A DNA stretch of 64,000 nt from positions 124,001 to 188,000 of the forward strand of contig MJGA01000022.1 of the NCBI GenBank assembly GCA_001910725.1, written 5' to 3'. The position numbers and the translations under genes were made by a program. The notes under the pieces were generated by a model. It saw only the letters and a program-made list of their open reading frames with translations, was not told where the DNA came from and made no database searches. Source of the stretch: Phanerodontia chrysosporium (lineage: Eukaryota; Basidiomycota; Agaricomycetes; Polyporales; Phanerochaetaceae). Positions 34,537-46,395 of the stretch are shown one piece after another. The stretch's first letter is position 1; each line of letters opens with the position of its first letter.

Positions 34537-36020
34537 ATGCAACTCTCAAGGTGAGCCGCAGACAATGTCTTCGCCACAGCATATGCTCTGAGCAGTATTG
34601 CTTCTAGTGTAGCAAACTGGGTCGCTACCGTGAATCAGGAGCTCTATGCCGAGCGCGACCCCAAAATCGAGCTGCCCAGCCCGGAACGTGTCTCACAGGA
34701 GCTTATTCCCGACCTCTCCTCCTCCGCCACCCAAGGGCTCGAGGGCTCCATCGATCTCGCGAATCCGTCCAAAGCCGAAGAAAGTGCCATTTCCGCCCAG
34801 GTGATCGACGCAGCCCCGCCCGTTCCTGCGCGAGGCTATCACGGCAATGCGGTACGACGCATGACGCAACTGGCGTCGCGCATGGTCAGGCTATCGGTTA
34901 TCGTCGGCGTCGGCCTCGCGAGTCTCCTCGTGCCCGCAATTCGGGACCCGGTGCTCAGCTGGTCGCACTGGTCGATATGCGCGTCGCCGCTGGGGCCGGC
35001 GTTCACGCTCTGCTACGGGCCCCAGGACGTCGTCGTGATGCACGACTTTGCCGCGCTCGCACAGCTGCACCAGCTGACGCTCGCGACGCTGTACGACACG
35101 GCCCTGGGCGTGTGGACGCTCTCAGAGGAGCTCGCGCACAAGGGCCGTGGCGCGCGGCAGCTCGCGCACTATGCTGAAGACAGCACATTGCCCGTCCGCG
35201 ACACGCTCGCGCACGACCTGGTCCTCCTGGACGAAAACACAAAGACAGCCGCCAACAGCCTGAACAGGCTCGGGGCGACGACAGTCGGGACCGTCATGAG
35301 GTGAGTGCATTCCCGCATCGCCCCGCCCAACGCGCACTTGACCGCCACGCCACGCCCTCCAGGACAGGCGCGTCCTTCGAACGCATCTTCCGCACGGTGC
35401 ACGACGTGCAGGCCACGCTGGACGGCAGCAGCAGGGCGCCGCGCGCGGGCGACATCGCCGCGACGCTCGCGCAGACGTTCCTCGCGGCCGCGGGCGCGCT
35501 GCGCGAGGACCTCGAGGCGCTGCAGAACGCGACGTTCTTCACGCTCGGCGACCTCGGCGTGCTCGAGGCGCAGGTGCACGCGCTCGACGCGGTCGCGCGG
35601 CGCGAGGCGCGCGCGCTCGACGCCTCCGCCGACGCGCTCGAGCGGACGGCCGCGCGCCGCTTCTTCTGGGCGCGCGCGCGCGCGGAGGCCGCGCTCGACC
35701 GCGTGCTCGACGACGCCGCGCTCGTCGGCGCGATCCGCGACAGGTGCGCGGACGCGCGCGCCGCGGTCAGCGCGAGTGCACGCGCCGTCGCGCAGATGCT
35801 CGCGGAGATGGAGTACCTCGCGGGGCTCCCCACGACGCGCCTCCGCATGGACGGCCTCGCCCTGCCGCAGCTCGTGGGAGATCTGAAGGCGTACTCGCGC
35901 GGGATTGAGGAGATGCTCGGAAGGTTCGAGACCGCGCGGGCACAGGAGCGGGCGAAGCGGTGGGCAGCAGTCGATGCCCGTCTAGGCAAAGAGAGGATGC
36001 AGATCGACGAAGCGGACTAG
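34537..36020 (+). CDS. hypothetical membrane protein with long coiled coil
   Basis: Exons 34537-34550 (14 nt, MQLS+2 bases), 34608-35300 and 35363-36020 give exactly 454 residues without frame problems. An acidic N-terminal region is followed by one clear hydrophobic helix (LSVIVGVGLASLLVPAI, about residues 110-127), then a second weaker one, and a long Ala/Leu/Arg-rich helical C-terminal half with heptad patterning. I do not recognise a family. Topology suggests a single-pass membrane protein with a cytosolic or lumenal coiled coil. The third exon is extremely GC-rich, with long CG-alternating runs. Confidence 0.8.
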
Positions 36021-36138
36021 GTTTGTGCAGTTACACCGTCTGCCTATGGTACACTCCTTGGTTCTAGATAGTACAACAGTAATCCCCTCGTTACAGTGCT
36101 TCCCGATGGACAATCTAGTAAATGTGAAACTCCAGTGT

Positions 36139-37506
36139 TCAAAGGCCGAGCGCCTGGCGGCGGGACTTGCTGGTAGGGTCGAAGTACGGCTTCTCACCCT
36201 GATGAAATATCACATCAGCAGGGAAAAGCATCTGAAGTGGCAGTCCAGCTTACCAGAGAGACCACGCGGTCCCCGACACGCTTCTCCTTGCCGTAGTCGA
36301 ACGTCGCGGTGTGGTAGTTGGACCGGTTGTCCCAGATCGCGACCGAATTCTGCCCGACGTCAGCAACATTCTTCACTTGGTCACACAAGGGACGACGCAC
36401 CTTTTCCCACTTGAAGCGCACCTGGAGGTCGTGGTTGAGCTGGATGAGGTTGAAGAGGTGTTTGAGGATGGTGTCGCTCTCGTCCTTGGTGACGCCGACG
36501 ATGCGCTTCGTGAAGTTCGGGTTCACGAACACGCTCTTCCAGCCCGTGACGGGGTTCGTGCGGATGACGGGGTGCACGGCCTCGAGGTGCCCACCAACAT
36601 TTCCCGGCGAGCCGCGCTCGCCCTCGCGCAGCTTGTTGCCGAGCGCGGCTGCGATGTGGTGGAAGAAGCGCGCCTCGTGCACGGCCTCAAGCGTCTCGAG
36701 GTACTTGGCAAACGACGGCGAGAGGCGGTCGTACACCTCGTAGCCCCTGTAAATCTGTCGGTAAACGTACAAACGCAGGGGAGATTAGACGCACGAAGCC
36801 CAGAGCGTGTCGCCACCGGTGGCCTGACCGTTGAAGCTCGGGAGCGTATGGACCTTCAGGATGGCATAATCCGACGGGATAGGCTCAAACGTAATATCGG
36901 CATGCCAGTTGGCCCTGAGTCGATGGATCCTGTCAGGCGTGACAGATGCACGAAGCAAGGGTGTGACTCACGCGGAAAGCGTCGTCCTGTCAGCGCGAGG
37001 CCCGACATACCGCTGGTTCCTCTCGGAAGAGATGACGCTGATTTCATCACCAAGCTCGGAGGCCTCTTCCGTGATGGGGTGGATGTGCAGTTTGGACGAT
37101 GCGGGCTTTCCGGTGAGCTCGCCGAGCTTCGTGCCCAGATCTTCTGCTCCTCGATGGTGAGCTCCTGGTCGCGGAAGAACACGACGCCGCGCTGGGAGAC
37201 TGTACAATGTCAGCACATCAATATTAGTGCGAGACTAATGAGATGCTCACCAAGGATGGCCAGATCACGAATCAGATCGTCCGCATTCGGAGCCTTGAGC
37301 AGCTCAGCGATCTGGACGCCGCGCGCGAACTCCGTGCCGATCAGGGGTGTGAGGTCTGCCTTCTGGAAGCCGTCAAGCGACTTGCCGAGCTGGAGCGGAG
37401 CGGGTGCACCGGTAAGCCGGAGCGTCGCGAGCTTCTGCTCGACCTGCTCGGTCTCTGGGGAGAGGAGCTGGGTCCGGGAGGGTGCCTGCGTGACGGTCTG
37501 GGACAT
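36139..37506 (-). CDS. TfdA/TauD-family 2-oxoglutarate-dependent dioxygenase
   Basis: Fe(II)/2-oxoglutarate dioxygenase of the TauD/TfdA group; yeast Jlp1 of this family oxidises sulfonates, but the substrate here is unknown. Exons 37251-37506, 36972-37199, 36795-36929, 36254-36746 and 36139-36198. The metal triad is visible: H-x-D in NWHADITFEP and the distal His in NRSNYHTATFDY, with the conserved HPVIRTNPVTGWKSVFVN block between. The total needs exactly one extra base, placed near 37133 (GGGC[.]ACGAAG), where the frame slips by -1; restored length 390. Start MSQTVTQAPS. The last exon supplies EKPYFDPTSKSRRQALGL. Confidence 0.9.
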
Positions 37507-38399
37507 TGCTGGTAAGGACGAGGGGCTGTGGGATCCGTGGGATGCCTGTCTCAATAGCAGGCGTGTGTCGGGCATTTATACCAGCGCAAAATGTGCCAGA
37601 ATCGCGCAAGCAGGGCCTGCGATGGCAATTTCGGCGGCCAGGCACCTAGTCATCTTCGGCATCGCACGCTGGGGCCTCCCTGGTATCGACTGTGCGTCGA
37701 GAGGAACAGATGACACAGGAGGGTGCAGAGGCTAGTGTGTGCATTGACTGCAAGAACCACAGGATGGCTCAACGCACACGAGAAACGCTTCATATTGCGT
37801 TATCGCGCGCCAGCTAGAAGCTCCCTAGAAGGTGTGATAAGGCCCTATAGACAATCGTAAACAAGCAAACTGAAGACAAAGAAAGACTTGCATTCTGACC
37901 TATCTGCGTTAGCAGATGGACTGCCGTCGGTGCAGGTGTCGCGCAGCGGGCCTCCTGCGCGACGCATGAAGTTGTCGTGCTCAGTTACGAAAGCCTTGCA
38001 ACATGGTCTAGGTCAGGGCACTCTGCGAGTATTATTCTGTGAGACATACACCACAATGATTGTTATCTCTTTAGCAGCATCGCGCGGGCCGTTTTGACTT
38101 GCTTGCTTATGCCTCTGCTGCTTGCAACTTGGTGGACTGGAGGGGTTGCGTCTCCGAGCGCTCGATTCACCCGAACCCTTCCCACGTGGCGTCCACGTGT
38201 GCGTTGGGCCCAGCCAGTGACGTCGTGTCTTCTCAGACTCCTCCGCCACACATCCGTCTCGCTGCATATATCCAACATCGCGCGTGAAAATGGCTTTCCT
38301 GTCATCCTACAGCTTTACCTTCAACCACCACCACCTTGACGACACTAAGCGGTGTACAAGCTTCCGTACGACTTCAGTATCAGGAGCCGCAGTTTCAAC
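37507..38399. other. intergenic between TfdA gene and NTF2-like gene
   Basis: About 890 bases between divergent genes; presumed promoters only. Confidence 0.45.
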
Positions 38400-39213
38400 A
38401 TGGAAGATCCTCAGCAGGAGATCCCAGACGTCGTCAACGCCGTGACAGCAGCCGTGAACCCTGACGTACAAAAGGCTGCTGTGATCAGGTGCGCAACACG
38501 TAGACGCGCTCTCGTATCTCCCTGAGCTTTGGGGCTTAGCTACTACGCACCGGACGCGTCGTTCCGTCATCCGCTCTGTAGAGTATGGCCTGCACCGAAC
38601 TCGCGAAACGCGATTCTCGGCATCCTGCAGTATGCTCATTGCGTCTCGTTCTGAGCCCCTGTTGATGTGTGGTGCTAGGTGGTATCGCGTCATGTCGCCG
38701 GTGTTGAAGGTCGATGTCCGCAATTACACATACGATCCGGCGAAGCGTGAAGCATATATTGAGGTCGTTCAAGTGTTCCATATCCGCTACTCTCCATTCG
38801 CCCCGCACCCCTCTCGGTCAGTCACAGTCTTATTCTCTTGATAGGAATTGACGGGATTCATTCGCGCTGCAGGCTGATTGTCCATCTCAAGCTGAAGCCA
38901 TGCGCGGATAATCCCGACTTACTCCAGATCGCAGAACATGAAGATTTCTACCACCCGGACGATCTCATGGCCCTCGTCATACCGCCGCTGATACCCCTGG
39001 TTCACCTGCTGCTCTGGTTGGGCACCCTCGGGAGCATTCTCGGCGCACGTTTGTTTCAGATTGTGTTTGGTGCGTACCCTGTCGAAGTCCTGTGTGTTTA
39101 TAGTGCTAACTTGCATACCCCCAGGCTACTGGAGAGTCACAGACACGGGGGATAGCAGGAAAGCTGGTATCTCCACGAAGACCGGAGTCAACGGTATGAG
39201 CATCCGTCGCTGA
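38400..39213 (+). CDS. SigF-like NTF2-domain protein
   Basis: Small protein of the basidiomycete SigF-like NTF2-fold group (established family; biochemical role unknown). Exons 38400-38488, 38540-38629, 38679-38816, 38873-39069 and 39125-39213 give exactly 200 residues. Characteristic blocks are YYAPDASFRHPLCRV, QWYRVMSPVLKVDVRNYTYD, LIVHLKLK and HEDFYHPDDLMALVIPPL, followed by a hydrophobic C-terminal segment that may associate with membranes. Start MEDPQQEIPD. A decayed copy lies at 26.0-26.8 kb in mirror orientation. Confidence 0.88.
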
Positions 39214-40024
39214 TTCCACCAGGTGCCAAATCGAAGCGAAGGAACCAGGCCAATCTGTAACTCGTCGAGTATGGCTAATATGATTTCTGTTGAGATCGAA
39301 AGCAAAGCCTTTGCGACGTATGGTACAATCTGTTGACTTGAGCCTGTGTCTTGCGATTCCAAGCACTGCGACGACGCCCTCCCTCAGGGCGAGCCGGACA
39401 GTCAACTTCCTTCTATCGGGACTTTATACAAGACCCTGCCATGTGGATTAGTCCTGTCGTTTAACGAGCACCATTGGCAAAAGATTTCAGCCCCTCTCTC
39501 AAAAACCCGTCCGAGGTCATATCCCGCTTTGGCGGGCTAAGACTGCATTTCCTATGACATTGACAGTGCGCTCATCCCGCTGACTGAATTACGGCCCTAG
39601 ACACATACGCCGCGAATAGCAAAAGCGAGACAGGCAATCATCGCCATAAGTCAACAGCGAGGTATGTGATTGAAATTGACAGGTATCTCATTGCCACGCG
39701 GAGAACGCACCCAACTGTCCTACGTCCGCTGTTGACGGGCTGCTTGTCTACCACACCACCGCTTCCGCGCCTCCATGCTTTCTACAGAACCCTCAGCGCA
39801 CTATAGGAGCTCAAGGCTGTTCAGACTAAGTACATCGCTTACCGACGATCCTGGCCCGCGACACTAGACCTACAAAGACGGTGCCTTACTGTCCGCTGAC
39901 CGCGGAGTGCGGGAAGTCACAATAACAGTAATTGGCAGCGTGCGCAGCTGCAGGAGTGTGTATAAAGGCCCAACGGCATGTACGTTCTCCCTCACCTCTT
40001 CCCTCAGGACTTCCTTCGTCTGAC
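39214..40024. other. intergenic upstream of AB3
   Basis: About 810 bases, ending in the AB3 promoter. No gene seen. Confidence 0.45.
39961..39968 (+). promoter_or_regulatory. probable TATA box of AB3
   Basis: TATAAAGG, 57-64 bases upstream of the AB3 ATG at 40025. Confidence 0.5.
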
Positions 40025-42494
40025 ATGCACATCGACAGACGTCTCGCATTGCCCTTTGCAGTATTATCCGCCTCCGTCTCTGCGCGGCAGTTCGTACGCA
40101 GGGACTTTGGCTTTGACTGGTCTGCCGTAGGCGTTCCTGCTCCAACCGTTACATTATCATGCTCACAGTCTGGAAGGTCAACGCGTCGTCGAATATATCG
40201 TGGACCCCCTGCTACGATGCACATAAATGTGCTCGGCTCACGGTAAACTTCTCTTCAGACGCATGTCCGCTTCTGCGCTGATGTGAGCGACCTTCAGGTA
40301 CCGCTGCAGTATTCCAATGCTAGTGCAGGAGAAGCACAGATTGCGCTGGTCATGTCGCCTTCGACGCTCTCTGCAGGTGATCCAAACTATTTGGGGTCCA
40401 TTCTGTTTAACCCTGGTATGTGTGCTTCGGAAAGAGACGTAAATGCGAGACTCTGACGGATTGCTGAAGGTGGCCTGGCATTTCCGGAGTCGAATATGTT
40501 CTCGCGCACGGTGCCTACTTCCGTGCCATTATTGGCCCTCAGTACGACCTCATCGGATTTGACCCTCGCGGTAAGCACCACGTCTTCTTACTACGTCTAT
40601 GTTCTCATTCAGTATCCGCCAGGCGTGGGCAAGACCACGCCCTTCCTCTCCGTCTTCGAGACACCTACAGAGGCCCTGCAGTTCTATGCGACCTACCCTA
40701 TCAGTGTGAACGGCTCGGATTCGTCCTTCGGAAGGTTTTATGCGCAGTCCCAAATCCTGGGGAACCTCACGTTGGACAGAGCGAAGCTCGTAGCGGAATC
40801 TGTCGGCACCGCGGCGGTGGCAACGGATATGCTGCAGATCGCGCACGCGCTCGGGCAAGACAAGGTCAACTATTGGGGTGTCTCGTGAGTATGCAAAGTT
40901 CACAGTTGTCTAGTCTTGCTGAATCTGCCGAGTAGATACGGCTCTGTGCTCGGCGCAACGTAAGTCGGTAGTTGTATTGTTGCCAGACCTCCTGCTCAGA
41001 CATCACTTTCCGCAGGTTCGCGGCTATGTTCCCTGAGAACGTTGGTCGCTTCATCATCGACGGCGTCTCTGATTCGCATCAGTGGTATTACCGTATGCCT
41101 GTCTAGCTCTTTACGTGGGTACAACGCCTGACATTCTGCGCCAGAACAACAGGACAACACTTCCCTCATCAATACAAACGCCGCCGTTGCGTCCATCTAC
41201 GAGGCCTGCGTTGGCGCTGGCCCGTCGCTGTGCCCTATCTGGGAAAACTCTACTGAGCTCGTGGACGCACGCGTCGACCGCGACATGTATGCCATCAACA
41301 TGATGCCGCTGCCGGTATACAACGACACCGACCCGTCAGCCATAACGTTCGGCGTGCTCGACCATGCGACGGTCTTTGAGGCGCTCTTCCAGGTGGTGTA
41401 CTTCCCATACAGTGGCGCCACTGCAGCAATGGCAGCGCTGGTCGCGCTCGAGAACGGCGATGGTGCGCCCTTCTATGCGGCTGCAGCAGAAGCGCAGGCA
41501 ATCCCGGCTGGAACGGGCTGTTTGGCAGCCTCGCAGCCGTTTGTCGCGGGCCTCCTCGATGTCAGCGTGCCGATCTTGTGTGGGGACGCGCTCGTGGACA
41601 GGAGGCGGAACCTTTCGGACGCACGCGAGCATTACGAGGCACTGAGCGAGATCTCGTTCTTTGCGAGCCAGTGGTATCCGGGTACGGTCGGCCCTTGCGC
41701 GTATGTTCGCCGCCTTCTGCCTATCGCCCCAGGGCTCACAGTGTTCACAGGACATGGCCTATCAAGGCGAAGGACGTGTTCAATGGTGAGTGCTCAGCTG
41801 AGTGAAACATTTCAGCGTCCTGACTGGTGTGTAGGGAGCTTTGAGACACCACGTCCACGCCAATACTGGTCATCGGTAACACTCTCGGTAGGGGCCATCA
41901 TTCCTCCAGGCAGAAACATAGCTAACGCAATTATACAGATCCTGTGACTCCCCTTAGCAGGTAATACTCCCGATAGGGGGTCTAAAACAGTCTCGAACGT
42001 TTGTACTGACTGCTATATACAGCGCGCGCAGGATGTCTGCAGGTTTCGAAGGCTCTGTGGTGCTACAGCAAAACTCTACCGGCGTACGTGCACCTTTTCG
42101 CGCGGGACCGTCTGTGACATTGACAACGTCCCTCCAGCACACCTCACTCTCCGGCTTCTCGACCTGCACTGCACTCGCCATCCGAGAATACTTCCAACAC
42201 GGCATGCTTCCCGCGGCGGGCACTGTCTGTCAGCCGGACACTCAGATCTTTGAGTCGCCGACCAACTCAAGCGGCTTCGGTGGCGTGAACATCACGACAC
42301 GCGGAGTGGGCCAGCTGGATCTGCGCGATGCGGCGGATCTGGCACGCAGGTCGATGTTCTTGAAGAGGGCGTGGTTCCCAAGGGTCTGGCAGCCTAAAGA
42401 GACAGCTTTCGTGGATGCCGTGTCACAGTTTGCACTTTACAAGGACATTGTCATGGGCGCGCCCTGGATAGTGCTAGCGGGTTTCTGTCAGTGA
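40025..42494 (+). CDS. AB3: secreted alpha/beta hydrolase, TAP-like; two frame breaks, extended C-terminus
   Basis: First hydrolase of the right arm, closest to AB1 (signal peptide MHIDRRLALP versus MHIYGRLALF, and near-identical exon 8). Signal peptide, RRD Kex2-like site, elbow GVSYG with the 24-nt exon at 40936-40959, Asp in DPVTP and His in GHTS are all present. Two -1 slips: near 40473 (GGCC[C]TGG in the GGPG block) and near 41845 (FET-x-TSTP block). The family tail FPRGI-stop is replaced by FPRVWQP and the frame runs 24 codons further to TGA at 42492, so the normal stop has been lost. Probably a functional gene read with errors, or an early pseudogene. Confidence 0.85.
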
Positions 42495-43290
42495 GGTTAT
42501 GTTCGAATTCTTTCCTTCCGGCGCTGTTTCCGACGCCTAGTCTGGAATGTCACTTTCGTATGAAGTTGTTCCAATCAGAGAGATGTCGCAAACCCGGAGA
42601 TTATAGAATGCTGGAATTAACCAGCCACCTCGTCTTAAGTGTAACGCTTTCATGGGCATGGGTAACTGCACGATTTGACCCGCCTCTCCGCACCGGCGGC
42701 AGGAGAAAGCGCGCTCCCCGGATCATGTCACGTGGCAGAAATTCAACAGGCGCTTTCACCGACGTGACGCTCTACCACCAACTTTGCTGCATCTGCGTCC
42801 TGTGAATGACGAATCCACTGTAGCATAACTTGGACTACTCCTGGTGCAGCTGTCACCCGAAAATAGTCCCAATGAGGTCTGCGGCGGTTTGAGCCTAGCT
42901 CAGTTCCGAGTCACCGAGTCTGCGTGTGTGCGGTCTGTTCATCCCTCCTGAACTACAGGATCACGACCGGACTAATCGTAACTCTTCTCTATATCAGAGA
43001 GAGTACATTGTGTAACCGGAGATTACGAACTAGATCCGCCGGCAAAGTACAGTATGCATTGAGTCCAGACAGACCGCAGCCACGAAGTTGTCACGGTAGC
43101 GACGACCAGGCGCCACATATGCTGCGAATAAGGCGCAGTCAGCGTCTGCGCAATCCGAACGCATACCGATGTCAAGCTTGACAATCGTATTACCAATGAA
43201 CTCACTCGCAGACCTTGATCTGGGAATACCAGAGCTGAGACGGGCACCTGTGCCCCCTGCTCTGCAACTCTCCTACGTACAATCACTCGG
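42495..43290. other. intergenic between AB3 and AB4
   Basis: About 800 bases; AB4 promoter presumed. Nothing else recognised. Confidence 0.45.
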
Positions 43291-45635
43291 ATGAAGAACA
43301 GGAAGGCTCTCTCGCTTTGTTTTGCTTTTGCCTTTCCCGCGGCATCTGGTTTTCGCCTGACGCCCCGTGGCACCAGTTTCGACTGGACAAGGGTACGCCC
43401 TACTGTCAACCACCGTCAAACGTATGCTGACCTGCGCACAATTATCAGATAAACTCCACTAAGGCACTTGTCTGGACACAATGTTACGATACGTTCGAAT
43501 GTGCCCGATTGACGGTGAGCGGCTCTTTCCTTTGGCTGACGTGCTAATGATTAACGTTGAGCCTTCTTCAGGTTCCCCTCCAGTATTCCAATCCCGGTAC
43601 TGGGGAGGCGCAGATTGCGCTGGTCATGTCTCCTTCCAAGTTTTCATCTGAAGACCCGAACTATCTTGGGTCTATCTTGTTTAATCCAGGTACGTTCTCC
43701 ACACCAACCCTTGGCAAGTTTCTGATGGTTTCCTAGGAGGACCTGGAGAGTCCGGAGTCGAATATGTCCTCCAATACGAGACGTACTTCCGGAATATAAT
43801 TGGGCCACAGTACGACCTAGTCGGATTCGACCCTCGCGGTAGGGACTATCCATCACTAGCGAGACTTTGTTTCCTGAGTTTCTACACTAGGCGCTGGAGA
43901 TACTACTCCCTTTCTCTCCGTCTTCAAAACACCTCAAGAGGCACTAGAGATCTATTCCACGTTTCCCCTCGACGCAGAGGGTTCTGTATCGTCACTCGGA
44001 CGCGCATATACCCAGTCACAAATCGTAGCGGACCTCGCTGTCGATCGTGCCAAGCTTGTCGCAGAGTCTGTCGGCACTCCGGCTGTAGCCACGGACATGT
44101 TACAGATTGCGCGCGCGCTTGGCCAGGAAAAGGTGAACTACTGGGGTATTTCGTAAGTCCTCCAGTGATCGTGTGGACATGTCTAACTATGTCTTGCAGG
44201 TATGGCTCCGTCATCGGCGCTACGTGAGTCACTATCGGTTTAATTGGCGGCTGCTCATGATGCCCAATCGACCAGATTTGCGGCAATGTTTCCAGACCAC
44301 GTCGGACACTTCGTCATAGACGGTGTTACTGACTCACACCAGTACTATTATGGTCGGATAGGCAGTTCCATGCGTGTCTCATCGATATATCTGACATTGT
44401 CGTAGGTCCAGGCACTCAAGATATGGTCAGCCTCCTAGATACCGACGCAGCACTGACGTCTGTGTACGATGCTTGTGTCACCGCCGGACCCTCGCTCTGC
44501 GCCATCTGGGAGAACAACACCGACCTCGTTCGCGCGCGCGTCGAGCAGGCCCTCGATGTGATGCGTGTTACCCCGCTGCCGATCTATAACCATACGGACC
44601 CCTCGACCATCACTTTTGGAGTGCTGGACTACGCCACCGTCTACCAGGCCCTCTTCCACACTGTCTACTTCCCATACAGCCAGGGTGCATCTGCGGTGGA
44701 GGCCTTCGTCGCCCTCGAGCACGGCGACGGGGCTGCACTCTACGCGGGCTCCTTCGCGAGCAGCCTCCGTATCACCGACGACTCATGTGCCACTAGCAGC
44801 CAGCCGTTCGTCGCGGGATTCATCGATGTCACTTCCCCAATAGTCTGTGGTGATTCCGTCGTGGGCAGGCGCAGCTCGTTCGCACAATATCAGAAGGACT
44901 ACAAGGCCACACAAGCGCTGTCTCCGTTTGCTGCGGCGTGGCACACAGATTTCTTCGGACCGTGCGCGTGAGTGTAGTTGGCCTCATTACGCTCACCGTT
45001 GTATACGGACTCTGACGAGCTTTCCCAGGACGTGGCCTCTTCAAGGAAAGGATCACTTGAATGGTAGAGTCGTCTTGATCACATAGGACGATCCACTTAC
45101 TGGCCACCAGGTTCTTTCGAAACGAGTACAAGCACGCCTATCCTGTTTATCAGCAACACTCTCGGTAAGGACTGCCATTTCAAGGCTTTCACAACATGCT
45201 AAAGACTCTCGCAGATCCTATAACTCCGATACAAGGGTATGCCCCAATTTGCTATACAACCATAAGTAGAACGATCACACGTCTGCGTAGGGGGCGTAGG
45301 ATGTCTACGGGCTTCAGAAATTCCGTCTTGCTGGAGCAGAATTCGACTGGGGTATTGTTTCCCTACGCCTCTCACCATCCCCTCGCTGACCAATGAACTT
45401 GCAGCACACATCGTTGTCAGGGTTCTCGACCTGCACCGCACGCGCCATCCGCGCCTACTTCCGGCATGGCATCCTCCCCGCGTCTGGCACAGTTTGTCAG
45501 CCTGACACGCAGATCTTCGATGCACCGAACAATTCCAGCGGCTTTGGCGGGGTTACGATCTCATTCTCTGAGTCTGACGAAGCAGACTCAAGAGTCGTGA
45601 ACAAGTCTGTGCCTGAACATATTGCTCGCGAGTAA
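43291..45635 (+). CDS. AB4: secreted alpha/beta hydrolase, TAP-like
   Basis: Intact family member; all thirteen exons follow in frame. Signal peptide MKNRKALSLCFAFAFPAASG, then a single-Arg site (TPRG) before FDWTR. Elbow GISYG, with the Ser codon split before the 24-nt exon 44200-44223; Asp in DPITP and His in GHTSLSG. The exon-8 region (about 185 residues) keeps the conserved cysteines seen in CVTAGPSLCAIW, CATSSQP and IVCGDS, which probably form disulfides in the lid domain (inference). The C-terminal tail differs from AB5/AB6: a short acidic SESDEADS stretch, ending HIARE. Confidence 0.92.
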
Positions 45636-46395
45636 CAGTGGAGGGGTCCAATTGGGTGTTTGTCCGGAACTTTGACGTCGGATGGCATCTAACATGGCTG
45701 AGTGTAAGTGTATCTTGGTTATGTTTCATGGAGCTAGCCCTAGAAGATATATACGAAAGAATGGCTTGCGAATCCTGTGTCCTTGCTCACTTGTGTGGAC
45801 TTTAGCAGGGGGTTACTCGCAGTATGGACACGTTCAACTCCTCAACCGAATTTGCGGCTAACATGATTTCTAACAGGTATCTAATTCCATGTCTGATGTT
45901 TCTGCTCGAAACAAGCAAGTGGGCGTGCCCCGGGGAACCCCCGATCCCCAATTAATGGACGCCTCATCGCCCCCATCGTCGGCTTAGCACCTGCGATCAT
46001 GGGGCTGTTGTCCATCGTGACTCTTGCCGTACATGCCTCGGCTCTCTGAATCACGACATACGACAGATCCTGTGAGCCCTGCACGATGCCGATATCCCGA
46101 TACATGTCATCATCCAGGGTGGCTCCTGCTTCGCAGCATCTGATTCGACCTGGGAGGGCCGCAGTGCCCCTCCATCGTCATAAAATAAGGTCCGAACACC
46201 TAGTCCACTACTCCTGTCGTAATCGCGACCCGATATGCACGGTCGCAATTGATGGTCATAGCCGACGGCAGGCTAATCAACAAACAGTGCCGACAATGGC
46301 CTCGTGTATTTTCGGAGTGCAAGCTGCGCTCTGCTAGGGTACTTGAAGGGTGTCCGAGGGATGCATCATGGTCTGCAACTGGCTGGCTTCTTGCG
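45636..46395. other. intergenic upstream of AB5
   Basis: About 760 bases. The last 80 or so (46318-46395) resemble the region just upstream of AB6, indicating that the tandem duplication included the promoter. Confidence 0.5.

Noticed and set aside
35360..35990. Long minus-strand frame rich in Ser/Ala/Arg opposite the coiled-coil gene
   Set aside because: Mirror of the very GC-rich plus-strand exon, whose three-exon model fits exactly.
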